Shown here piece after piece: positions 17,245 through 24,584 of a stretch of DNA of 34,837 nt (the first letter of the stretch is position 1; each line of letters begins with the position of its first letter). The notes beneath the pieces were generated by a model. It was not told the DNA's origin and ran no database searches. It worked only from the letters and a program-made list of their open reading frames with translations. The stretch is from positions 1 to 34,837 of the forward strand of contig JAJZDN010000044.1 in NCBI GenBank assembly GCA_021805985.1, in the 5' to 3' direction. The stretch is from Planctomycetota bacterium. GTDB lineage: Bacteria > Planctomycetota > Phycisphaerae > WQYP01. The translations under genes were made by a program, and so were the position numbers.

Positions 17245-18420
17245 ATGATAAATATAGCCCTGGTCATTGATGCACTCGGAAGTTATGGAAGCGGCCTGCT
17301 GCGCGGGATATCACGTTTTGCGCACACCCACCCCAACTGGACCGTGGAATATGAACCCTGGATGGAGGAAGAGAATTTGCCGCGATGGCTGTTTCGCGGC
17401 AAATTTCATGGGGTGTTGTGTCGAATTAGAAATCCCCGTCAGTTTGCGTCACTGCGGCGTCTGCGCGTGCCGATCGTTGATCTGGGATCCCTCGAGCCGC
17501 CCAATGGGATTGCCAATATTCACTCCGATCATCAGGCCATTGCAGAACTCGCTGCGGATCACCTGATGCAGTGCGGTCTGCATACCTTCGCCTATTGCGG
17601 TTTTGAATCGCAGCAGGCATCGGAACGACGTGCCGCGGCATTTCACGCGTATATGTCTGAAAAAGGTTTCGACCCGCGGGTCTTTATCAGTCCAAGCCGA
17701 CGGGGGGGCGGTGCGCGGCGCTCACCGGGCTGGCGATCCAGCATTGATTATGCCCATTTGTTACCGTGGCTCAAGGCGCTTCCCAAGCCGGCGGGCATCA
17801 TGGCGTGCAATGACATCTGCGGACGGCTGGTCCTGGCCGGATGTCAACACGCCGGGATACATGTGCCCGCGGAAATTGTGCTCGTGGGAGTCGATGATGA
17901 CGAAGTACTTTGTGAATTGGCCGTCCCGACCATGACCTCTATCAATCCGGCCGCCGATAAAATTGGGTTTGAAGCAGCGGAAATGCTCGATAGTATCATT
18001 GGTGGCGTAAAGCCCCCGGCCAAGGCGCAGTTGGTTCCGCCGGCCGGGGTCATCACGCGCAGATCCACGGATACCATAGCCGTGGCGGATCCTCTGGTGG
18101 CCAAGGCGCTGCGCTACATCCGCGAGTACACCGGAAAGGGACTGACGGTTGATAAGGTGCTGGATTATCTGGCCAATGACAACATGCTGGTATCGCGTTG
18201 CACATTGGAACGGCGATTTATGTCCATGGCTGGATTCTCCCCCTATGAAGAGATCAATCGCGTGCGACTGAACCGTATCGAGCGTCTGTTGCTCAATACC
18301 CGCTATCCGTTGACGCGTATTGCCGAACTCACCGGGTTCGATGCGGAATGCCATCTGAATCGCTTCTTTAAGAGGTATCGCGGTCAAACCCCGGGCCGCT
18401 TTCGCCTGCAATCGCCGTGA
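17245..18420 (+). CDS. XylR-type transcriptional regulator (LacI-like sensor plus AraC HTH)
   Basis: A 391-aa regulator whose length and architecture match E. coli XylR. Residues 1 to about 270 form a type I periplasmic-binding-protein (LacI/GalR-like) sensor: it starts INIALVIDALGSYGSGLLRG and includes IMACNDICGR and VLVGVDDDE. Residues about 285-390 are an AraC-type double helix-turn-helix (DKVLDYLANDNMLVSRCTLERRF, then PLTRIAELTGFDAECHLNRFF and RYRGQTPGRFR). Such regulators bind a pentose and activate the catabolic operon. It sits 24 bp behind the MFS gene, probably in the same transcript as the xylosidase, so it should sense xylose or a related sugar. It might also act on neighbouring module promoters, but nothing in the sequence proves that. 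Confidence 0.87.
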   Translation: MINIALVIDALGSYGSGLLRGISRFAHTHPNWTVEYEPWMEEENLPRWLFRGKFHGVLCRIRNPRQFASLRRLRVPIVDLGSLEPPNGIANIHSDHQAIAELAADHLMQCGLHTFAYCGFESQQASERRAAAFHAYMSEKGFDPRVFISPSRRGGGARRSPGWRSSIDYAHLLPWLKALPKPAGIMACNDICGRLVLAGCQHAGIHVPAEIVLVGVDDDEVLCELAVPTMTSINPAADKIGFEAAEMLDSIIGGVKPPAKAQLVPPAGVITRRSTDTIAVADPLVAKALRYIREYTGKGLTVDKVLDYLANDNMLVSRCTLERRFMSMAGFSPYEEINRVRLNRIERLLLNTRYPLTRIAELTGFDAECHLNRFFKRYRGQTPGRFRLQSP

Positions 18421-18499
18421 CGCCAGGCCCTGTCCGTCATCAACACCAACTTGGCCCATGTCCCCTTGCGGCCGATAGTATTGTGCGGTGAATCGCTCT

Positions 18500-18565
18500 G
18501 ATAAAAAGTGGTACAACACTTGATAAAAAGTGGGACTTGCATTGATCTCTCAAGGATGGCAAAGT
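18500..18565 (+). promoter_or_regulatory. Repeat/promoter module copy G
   Basis: Box 1 is GATAAAAAGTGGTAC (18500-18514), a perfect match to copy A. Box 2 is GATAAAAAGTGGGACTT (18522-18538), also perfect and 22 bp on. The -10 position is poor: CAAAGT at 18560-18565 after 21 bases. No convincing gene follows within 300 bp, so this may be an orphan copy whose gene was lost, or a distal promoter of the lyase operon. Confidence 0.5.
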
Positions 18566-18754
18566 GTATTGCGACGAACCACTTGCGTGCACAAGGCGCG
18601 TTGATACGGTAAGAAAGGATGGTTGATTTCGTCGAACTCAAGGAGCACCCGTGGGCGGGCAATGCCGGATGCCATAATCGCAGGCTGCGATTGTTGTACG
18701 CCTTGGGTGTAACCGTTGCGGGAAAAAATCGAAAGAATCGTATGGCCGCCGCCT

Positions 18755-18819
18755 GACGAAATTAGTCACTGAAATTGATTAATTTCGGAACTTCCTTTTA
18801 TGGGAGTTGGAAGTATAGT
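18755..18819 (+). promoter_or_regulatory. Repeat/promoter module copy H (upstream of lyase operon)
   Basis: Box 2 reads GATTAATTTCGGAACTT (18777-18793), with a degenerate box 1 GACGAAATTAGTCAC 22 bp upstream (18755-18769). TATAGT at 18814-18819 follows after exactly 20 bases. The boxes have diverged but spacing and -10 are kept, which is what selection on a promoter would give. The -10 lies 121 bp before the first ATG of the operon. Confidence 0.5.
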
Positions 18820-18940
18820 TGCGAAAAGCGGCAGTGAAGAGCGATTGAATATCGGCGCCGCTGTTGAATAACAAAAAAGGGTTGGGTTTGATCACTTCCT
18901 GATATGTTCATGATAATTTAATGAAGTAAGGAGTCCACTG

Positions 18941-19219
18941 ATGAAAGAGTTTTTGATGCACGACGATCAAGACGGCGTCGGCGTCGCCGTTGTAGACATC
19001 AAGGCCGGACAGGAGGTGCAGGGGGCGGCCCTGCATGGCCACGCCGCGCCGCGGGTAAAGGCCTTGATGGAAATTCCACTGGGCCACAAAATCGCGCTGC
19101 GCGATTTCCAGCCCGGTGACACCATCATTAAATATGGCTGTGATATTGGTAAAGTCGTCGCGCCGATTAAAACCGGCGAGCATGTTCATGTTCATAATCT
19201 TAAAACCAAGAGGTGGTAA
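18941..19219 (+). CDS. UxaA/SuyA-type SAF-domain small subunit (candidate sulfolactate sulfo-lyase alpha)
   Basis: A 92-aa protein starting at ATG 18941 after AAGGAGTCCACTG. It is a SAF-domain N-terminal unit of the UxaA/GarD/SuyA dehydratase-lyase family: [46 protein letters not shown] and the typical end [14 protein letters not shown]. Altronate and galactarate dehydratases usually carry this domain fused to the catalytic part. Here it is a separate gene 5 bp before the catalytic subunit, the arrangement and size known for SuyA of (2R)-sulfolactate sulfo-lyase. It would work as a heteromer with the next product in the cytoplasm, cleaving sulfolactate to pyruvate and sulfite, or dehydrating a sugar acid. 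Split UxaA-type dehydratases also exist, so the sulfonate role rests on the operon context. Confidence 0.75.
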   Translation: MKEFLMHDDQDGVGVAVVDIKAGQEVQGAALHGHAAPRVKALMEIPLGHKIALRDFQPGDTIIKYGCDIGKVVAPIKTGEHVHVHNLKTKRW

Positions 19220-19224
19220 CAACG

Positions 19225-20388
19225 ATGGGTATTTCTTCATTCAAAGGGTTTCGCCGGGAAAATGGCCGCGTTGGCATCCGCAATTATGTTGTCATCCTGC
19301 CGGTGGACGATATTTCCAATGCGGCCTGCGAGGCCGTGGCCAGTAATATAAAAGGGACGCTGGCTTTGCCACACGCCTACGGGCGGCTGCAGTTTGGCGA
19401 GGATCTGGAGCTGTTTTTCCGCACGATGATAGGCACCGGCGCCAATCCCAATGTCGCGGCATGCGTGGTGATCGGAATTGAACCAGGCTGGACGCAGCGC
19501 ATTGTGGATGGAATCGCCAAAACCGGAAAGCCCGTCACGGGCTTTTCGATTGAGCGCCACGGCGACATCAAGACGATTGCAGCCGCGTCAGTAAAGGCGA
19601 AAGAATACGTTCACTGGGCCAGCGAACTTCAGCGTGAAGACTGTGGAATCGATGAATTATATATTTCTGTGAAATGCGGTGAATCCGATACCACGACAGG
19701 TCTTGCTTCCTGTCCGGCGGTGGGTAATGTGATCGACAAAACCGTGGCACGAGGTTCAACGGCGTCATTCGGTGAAACCTCTGAGTTAACCGGCGGAGAA
19801 CATATCGTAAAGTCCAAAGCCGCGACACCCGAAATTGCCGAAGCTTTCATGAAAGTCTGGAGCAGCTATAGCGATATGATTTTCAAGGAGAAGACTGATG
19901 ACCTGTCGGAATCCCAGCCGACCAAGGGAAACATTCGCGGTGGACTGACGACCATTGAGGAAAAGGCCCTGGGTAATATTGAGAAACTCGGCAAGAAGAC
20001 CAAGTTTGTCGGCGTGCTGAAACCCGCCGAAGCCCCCAGTGGCAAAGGGTTGTGGTTCATGGACACGTCATCCGCCGCCGCGGAAGCCGTAACGCTCTGG
20101 GCGGCATCGGGAGCGGTGGTTCATCTGTTCCCCACCGGACAGGGAAATGTCGTCGGTAATCCGATTGAGCCGGTGATAAAACTCTCGGCTAACCCGGTTA
20201 CATGTTCGACGATGAGCGAGCATATTGATCTTGACGTATCGGCCATTCTCCGGGGAGACATGTCGGTCGATCAGGCCGGGGAAAATTTGCTGGAAATAAT
20301 GTTACGCACGTGCAACGGGCGCCTGACCGCCGCTGAAGTGCTCGGCCACCGCGAATTTGTTCTGACAAAACTTTATCGGAGTGCATAG
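19225..20388 (+). CDS. UxaA/SuyB-type catalytic subunit (candidate sulfolactate sulfo-lyase beta)
   Basis: A 387-aa partner of the preceding SAF protein. I chose ATG 19225, with GAGGTGG eight bases upstream; a GTG at 19213 is the alternative. It is the C-terminal catalytic domain of the UxaA/GarD/SuyB family. It begins with the typical [20 protein letters not shown], followed by [45 protein letters not shown] and [12 protein letters not shown]. Separate coding and about 390 residues agree with SuyB. Family members bind a divalent metal (Fe or Mg) and eliminate a beta group (water or sulfite) from a 2-hydroxy acid. The following genes encode two 2-hydroxyacid dehydrogenases of the types that interconvert sulfolactate enantiomers, which favours (R)-sulfolactate to pyruvate plus sulfite. 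The stop is TAG, showing amber is a normal stop here. Confidence 0.78.
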   Translation: MGISSFKGFRRENGRVGIRNYVVILPVDDISNAACEAVASNIKGTLALPHAYGRLQFGEDLELFFRTMIGTGANPNVAACVVIGIEPGWTQRIVDGIAKTGKPVTGFSIERHGDIKTIAAASVKAKEYVHWASELQREDCGIDELYISVKCGESDTTTGLASCPAVGNVIDKTVARGSTASFGETSELTGGEHIVKSKAATPEIAEAFMKVWSSYSDMIFKEKTDDLSESQPTKGNIRGGLTTIEEKALGNIEKLGKKTKFVGVLKPAEAPSGKGLWFMDTSSAAAEAVTLWAASGAVVHLFPTGQGNVVGNPIEPVIKLSANPVTCSTMSEHIDLDVSAILRGDMSVDQAGENLLEIMLRTCNGRLTAAEVLGHREFVLTKLYRSA

Positions 20389-20398
20389 GTAAATACAT

Positions 20399-21511
20399 AT
20401 GTCTAGTGATCAGATACACAAAAGGGTCCCGTCCGTATCAGGGCGTTACCCTCCGGAAACAGTCCGGGCGTTGGCGACAGAGTTGGCGGCGGCGGCCGGA
20501 GTGCCTGAAGCCGATGCGGGGCTATTGGCGGGCGCGTTGGTGGACGCGGATATTCACGGCGTGTCCAGTCATGGAATATCGCGGCTGAACATATATATCC
20601 GTCGCATTCAAAAAGGATTGATCGATCCGGTTGCCGCGTTGACGATGGACCGACACCGCCGTGCGGTATTGGCTGTGGATGCCGGGAACGGCTTGGGACA
20701 AGTTCAGACATTGAAAACCCTGGACCTGCTGGCCCCGATGGCCCGCGACAACGGCATCGCGGCGGCTACCATCCGGAATTCACAACACTTCGGGGCGGTC
20801 AGTTATTACTGTAACCGGGCTGCCGACCAGAATATGATCCTCTTGGCCACCACGAATTGTGAGCCGGCGATGTCTCCGGAGGGCGGATGTCAGGCCTTTT
20901 TCGGAACCAATCCAATTGCCGCGTCATTTCCTACCGGCAAAGGCTTTCATATAAAAATTGATATGGCGACATCCCTTGTGGCGCGAGGAAATATTATCGC
21001 CGCCCAAAAGAGCGGGAAGTCCATTCCGCCAGGATGGGCCTTGAATGTTGATGGTGAACCAACGACCGATGCCTCGGCGGCGTTATTGGGAACTGTGCTG
21101 ACTATGGCGGGACATAAGGGTTACGCCTTGGCATTAATGGTGGAAATGCTCTCCGGCGTGCTCTCGGGTTCCGCTATAGGCTCGCACGTGGGGTCCATGT
21201 ATAAGAATATGGAACGCAGGCAGGACGTCGGACATTTCCTCTGCCTGCTGGATATCTCGGCGTTTATGGATGTGGTCGAATTTAAAAACCGTGTGGATGC
21301 CACGATGGCCGAAATCAAGTCATGCCGCAAACGTCCCGGCGTCGATGAAATTCTGCTTCCCGGAGAACGTTCGCATCGTCTGGCCGTGGAGAACCTGCGG
21401 CGTGGAATATCCATTGACCCCCCCACGCTGAAAGAACTGCAAGTCCTATGCGAAGAGATGCACGTCGCATTTACGCTGGAAAGTTCGGCAGTTCGGGAGG
21501 CGGTATCATGA
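20399..21511 (+). CDS. Ldh2-family NAD(P)-dependent dehydrogenase (malate/L-lactate/(R)-sulfolactate type)
   Basis: A 370-aa member of the malate/L-lactate dehydrogenase (Ldh2) family, which includes ureidoglycolate dehydrogenase, YiaK and the (R)-sulfolactate dehydrogenase ComC. Landmarks are ADIHGVSSHGISRLNIYIRR, the NSQHFGAVSYY block with the catalytic His, FFGTNPIAASFP, DMATSLVARGNI and the GHKGYALALMVEMLSGVLSG block. It begins 10 bp after the lyase subunit, and its TGA overlaps the next start (ATGA at 21508). In a sulfolactate pathway it would reduce sulfopyruvate to (R)-sulfolactate, the substrate of the sulfo-lyase. In a hexonate pathway it could instead reduce a keto acid. The family is clear; the substrate is inferred. 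Confidence 0.8.
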   Translation: MSSDQIHKRVPSVSGRYPPETVRALATELAAAAGVPEADAGLLAGALVDADIHGVSSHGISRLNIYIRRIQKGLIDPVAALTMDRHRRAVLAVDAGNGLGQVQTLKTLDLLAPMARDNGIAAATIRNSQHFGAVSYYCNRAADQNMILLATTNCEPAMSPEGGCQAFFGTNPIAASFPTGKGFHIKIDMATSLVARGNIIAAQKSGKSIPPGWALNVDGEPTTDASAALLGTVLTMAGHKGYALALMVEMLSGVLSGSAIGSHVGSMYKNMERRQDVGHFLCLLDISAFMDVVEFKNRVDATMAEIKSCRKRPGVDEILLPGERSHRLAVENLRRGISIDPPTLKELQVLCEEMHVAFTLESSAVREAVS

Positions 21512-22494
21512 CAACGGATATCCTGGTGGCGGAAAATATCAATGCGCGGGCCTTGGATGAATTAAAAGCCGGATTCACCGTGCTGGTTGATCCGCATCTC
21601 TGGAAATCGCCGGAGAAGCTCCGGGCACACGCCGAGAATTGCCGGGCGCTGATGGTACGCAATCAAACGCGTGTTTCCGCGGAATTGCTTTCAGCCGCCA
21701 AACATCTGGAGGTCATAGGTCGTGCGGGTACCGGCCTGGACAATATTGATGTTCCCGCGGCGACCGCGGCAGGAGTCGTGGTGGTCAACACTCCGGACCA
21801 GAATTCAATGTCGGCTGCGGAATTGACGCTTGCCATGATGCTGGCGCTGGCACGAAAACTTCCTGCGGCGGACCGGAATGTCCGTGGCGGTGGTTGGGAT
21901 CGGCAAAGCTTTATCGGCACGGAATTGTATGGAAAAACCATGGGGATCGTCGGTTTGGGGCGCATCGGAGTTCTCGTGGCATTACGAGCGCGGGCGATGG
22001 GAATGCGGATTATCGCGCATGACGCGTACATCAGCCCGGATGCGGTGGCCGTGACGGAAACACACGCCCGACTTGTTGAACTCGATGTTCTGCTTGGTGA
22101 AGCTGATTTTGTATCGTGTCATGTGCCATTGACGGCTCAAACGGCACACTTATTTAATTATGATCGTTTCAAGAAAATGAAGCCGACGGCGTTTTTCCTG
22201 AATCTTGCGCGTGGAGAGGTGGTCGCGGAGCAGGATCTGCTCCGTGCTCTGGAAGAGAAACGTATTGCCGGTGCCGCTTTGGATGTGCGCGAGCAGGAGC
22301 CTCCGGCGGCCAGTCCGCTTTCGGAGCTGGAAAACGTGATATTGACTCCCCATATAGCGGCGTTCACCCGCGAGGCGCAGGATCGCGTGGTAACGTCCGT
22401 GTGCCGGGATGTGGGCCTGGTTCTATCCGGGCGTGAGGCCGGGAATTTTGTTAATTTTTCAAGACCGCGACGGCATGAAAACAGAAACAGTTGA
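21508..22494 (+). CDS. D-isomer-specific 2-hydroxyacid dehydrogenase (SerA/SlcC-like)
   Basis: A 328-aa NAD-dependent dehydrogenase. I chose the ATG at 21508, which overlaps the upstream stop (ATGA) and has GGGAGGCGG before it. It has the two-domain fold of the phosphoglycerate-dehydrogenase family: IGRAGTGLDNIDVPAA, the Rossmann motif GIVGLGRIG, NLARGEVV with the catalytic Arg, the Glu in REQEPP, and the catalytic His in LTPHIAA. The C-terminal ACT-type regulatory domain of long SerA proteins is absent. The (S)-sulfolactate dehydrogenase SlcC belongs to this family. Next to a ComC-type enzyme and a SuyAB pair, oxidation of (S)-sulfolactate to sulfopyruvate is the attractive role. Reduction of glyoxylate or hydroxypyruvate is the alternative. 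Confidence 0.82.
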   Translation: MTTDILVAENINARALDELKAGFTVLVDPHLWKSPEKLRAHAENCRALMVRNQTRVSAELLSAAKHLEVIGRAGTGLDNIDVPAATAAGVVVVNTPDQNSMSAAELTLAMMLALARKLPAADRNVRGGGWDRQSFIGTELYGKTMGIVGLGRIGVLVALRARAMGMRIIAHDAYISPDAVAVTETHARLVELDVLLGEADFVSCHVPLTAQTAHLFNYDRFKKMKPTAFFLNLARGEVVAEQDLLRALEEKRIAGAALDVREQEPPAASPLSELENVILTPHIAAFTREAQDRVVTSVCRDVGLVLSGREAGNFVNFSRPRRHENRNS

Positions 22495-22512
22495 AACTGG
22501 AAGGACATGGGT

Positions 22513-23160
22513 ATGAAACTATTCCTGGATACCGCTGATGTAGCGCAAATCCGCGAGGTACGTGGTTGGGGCATTTTGGACGGTGTGACCACCAATCCCA
22601 CCCACGTCTCAAAAACGGGACGTCCGGCGGCGGATGTCTATCGCGAAATTTGCTCTCTGGTTGATGGGCCGGTAAGTCTGGAAACCCTCAGCCTCAACGC
22701 CGATGAAATTATTGCCGAAGGCCGAAAGCTCGCGACATTTCATAAGAACGTTGTGGTCAAAGTCCCCCTGATGAAAGAGGGACTCAAGGCCGTGAAGACG
22801 TTATCCTCAGAGGGCATTAAGACGAATGTCACCGTCACGTTCTCACCGCTGCAGGCAATGTTGGCGGCCAAATGCGGCGCGACCTACATCAGTCCGTTTG
22901 TCGGACGGCTTGATGCGGTAGGACACGTGGGCATGGACCTGGTCCGGCAGATCAAGACCATTTACAATAATTATCGGTTCGAGACTGAGATTATCGTGGC
23001 GGCCGTGCGTCATCCGATACATGTACTGGAAGCGGCGCTTGCGGGCGCCGAGATATGCACGATGAGTTTTGATGTGCTCCAGCAGTTGTACCAGCACCCC
23101 CTAACCGATATTGGCATTGAAATGTTTCTTAATGACTGGGAAAAGGTGCCAACGTCATGA
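22513..23160 (+). CDS. TalC/FSA-type transaldolase (candidate sulfofructose transaldolase)
   Basis: A 215-aa protein of the short transaldolase/fructose-6-phosphate aldolase family. ATG 22513 is preferred over 22507 because GGAAGG then has proper spacing and the start MKLFLDTAD matches the family. Conserved features are DGVTTNPT (23-30), the Schiff-base Lys83 in [32 protein letters not shown], and [15 protein letters not shown] at the end. The family forms or breaks a dihydroxyacetone unit on an aldose phosphate. In the known transaldolase route of sulfoglycolysis a protein of this family moves the C3 unit of 6-deoxy-6-sulfofructose to an acceptor and frees sulfolactaldehyde. An isomerase and an aldehyde dehydrogenase in the same operon supply the steps before and after. 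Its TGA overlaps the next ATG at 23157. Confidence 0.85.
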   Translation: MKLFLDTADVAQIREVRGWGILDGVTTNPTHVSKTGRPAADVYREICSLVDGPVSLETLSLNADEIIAEGRKLATFHKNVVVKVPLMKEGLKAVKTLSSEGIKTNVTVTFSPLQAMLAAKCGATYISPFVGRLDAVGHVGMDLVRQIKTIYNNYRFETEIIVAAVRHPIHVLEAALAGAEICTMSFDVLQQLYQHPLTDIGIEMFLNDWEKVPTS

Positions 23161-24584
23161 CGGCTTTACCGCTTTATCTCAATGGTCAATGGGTGCACAC
23201 GCCGGCGAAAATCGGTGTCGTGAACCCGGCCTTGGGCGAAACATTCAGCGAGGTATGCACAGTAGAACGCGCGGCTGTCGGAAAGGCAATTACCGACGCG
23301 CATAGGGCTTTTGAGCAATGGCGTGAGATACCGGGTAAAGAGCGCGGCGAATACCTGGAAAAAATCGCCGAGGAACTCCAACGGCGCGGCGAGGATATCG
23401 CCCGTACCATTACCATGGAAAATGGCAAGCCTCTGGCACAAAGCCGCGGGGAGCTTGCCATGTCCATAGACCACCTGCGATGGTTTGCCCAGGAGGCCCG
23501 CCGCATCTACGGCCGAATAATTCCGCATCAGGTTCGCGGCAAACGGCATCTGGTCATAAAAACGCCCGTAGGTGTTGTGGCCGCAATTAGTCCATGGAAT
23601 TTTCCTCTGGTGCTGGCGTTGCGCAAAGTTGCCCCCGCGCTGGCCGCTGGCTGCACGGTCATACTTAAACCGGCCAGTGCCACGCCGCTGTGTGCGCTGG
23701 CTTTGGCCGAATGTGTGGACGCCGCAAAATTGCCCGCAGGCGTGTTTCAGTTGATCTTGGGGCGATCCGCGGATATCGCGGAGGAATTTTTAGACAATCC
23801 TCTTTGCCGCAAGATCACGTTCACCGGCTCAACTGAGGTGGGAAGGACGCTTATCCGGGGTGCGGCGGCACACATCAAGCCATTATCGCTGGAGCTTGGT
23901 GGGCACGCGCCGTTACTCATATTCGAGGATGCGGATATGGATGCGGCCGTGGAAGGTGCCATCATTACCAAATTCCGTAATACGGGTCAGTCTTGCATCG
24001 CCTCCAATCGCATATACGTGCAAAGCTCCGTGTACAATACGTTCCTTGAGCAATTTACGAAAAAAGCACGCGCCTTGAAAGTAGGCAATGGGCTGGAGGA
24101 AGATGTGCAGATCGGTCCGCTGATCAACAGCGAGGCTTTGGCCAAAGCACTGGAACATATTGACGACGCGGTGCGGCGCGGTGCCAGGCTTTTATGTGGC
24201 GGCAAACGTCTGGACCGCAAGGGTAATTTTCTTGAACCTACGATACTCGCGGACGTCCCGGCGGACGCTTTGTGCATGTCCGAGGAGACCTTTGCGCCGG
24301 TGGCACCGGTTTGCCCATTTCATACCGAGGCCGAGGCTGTTGCGCGGGCCAACGCGTCGCCTTATGGTCTTGCAGCCTATGCTTTCACACGGGATTTGGA
24401 CCGCGCTATGCGCCTTATGGAATCATTACAAGCCGGCACGGTCGGCATCAATGACGCTGTTCCATCGACCAGCCAATGTCCGTTTGGCGGCGTGAAGGAG
24501 AGCGGCTGGGGGCGGGAGTTGGGGATTGAGGGCTTGGACGGCTTTATGGAAACGAAACATATTTCCTTAGGAGTTCGTATATGA
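23157..24584 (+). CDS. NAD(P)-dependent aldehyde dehydrogenase, succinate-semialdehyde/sulfolactaldehyde type
   Basis: A 475-aa aldehyde dehydrogenase of the GabD-like subgroup. Visible are [21 protein letters not shown], the cofactor-loop FTGSTEVGR, catalytic Glu246 in LELGGHAP and the nucleophile Cys280 in GQSCIASNR, correctly spaced 34 residues apart. [13 protein letters not shown] lies near the end. The Arg just after the catalytic Cys (ASNR) is the one that binds the acid end of the substrate in succinate-semialdehyde dehydrogenases. Sulfolactaldehyde dehydrogenases fall in the same subgroup and use an equivalent site for the sulfonate. It overlaps the transaldolase gene and the isomerase gene by ATGA on both sides, so translational coupling is likely. 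Proposed reaction: sulfolactaldehyde to sulfolactate. Other acid-bearing aldehydes, including succinate semialdehyde, remain possible. Confidence 0.85.
   Translation: MTALPLYLNGQWVHTPAKIGVVNPALGETFSEVCTVERAAVGKAITDAHRAFEQWREIPGKERGEYLEKIAEELQRRGEDIARTITMENGKPLAQSRGELAMSIDHLRWFAQEARRIYGRIIPHQVRGKRHLVIKTPVGVVAAISPWNFPLVLALRKVAPALAAGCTVILKPASATPLCALALAECVDAAKLPAGVFQLILGRSADIAEEFLDNPLCRKITFTGSTEVGRTLIRGAAAHIKPLSLELGGHAPLLIFEDADMDAAVEGAIITKFRNTGQSCIASNRIYVQSSVYNTFLEQFTKKARALKVGNGLEEDVQIGPLINSEALAKALEHIDDAVRRGARLLCGGKRLDRKGNFLEPTILADVPADALCMSEETFAPVAPVCPFHTEAEAVARANASPYGLAAYAFTRDLDRAMRLMESLQAGTVGINDAVPSTSQCPFGGVKESGWGRELGIEGLDGFMETKHISLGVRI

Larger units (their letters stand above)
18421..18940. 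other. Long intergenic region before the lyase operon
   Basis: These 520 bases hold two promoter-like modules, G (18500-18565) and H (18755-18819). Between them is a 45-codon frame (18619-18756; AAAGG sits directly before its ATG) whose end, LRLLYALGVTVAGKNRKNR, is faintly like a PEP-CTERM tail. It has no VPEP and I do not accept it as a gene. The 120 bases before the operon start are AT-rich with no other recognised signal. Confidence 0.5.

Noticed and set aside
18619-18756. 45-codon frame between modules G and H
   Set aside because: AAAGG directly abuts the ATG, there is no VPEP and no full hydrophobic helix; likely a chance frame or an unreadable remnant.
18941-20388. Plain altronate dehydratase (UxaA) annotation
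   Set aside because: The protein is encoded as separate ~92- and ~387-aa subunits and no uronate isomerase, fructuronate/tagaturonate reductase, KDG kinase or KDPG aldolase is nearby. It is kept as an alternative, not the preferred call.
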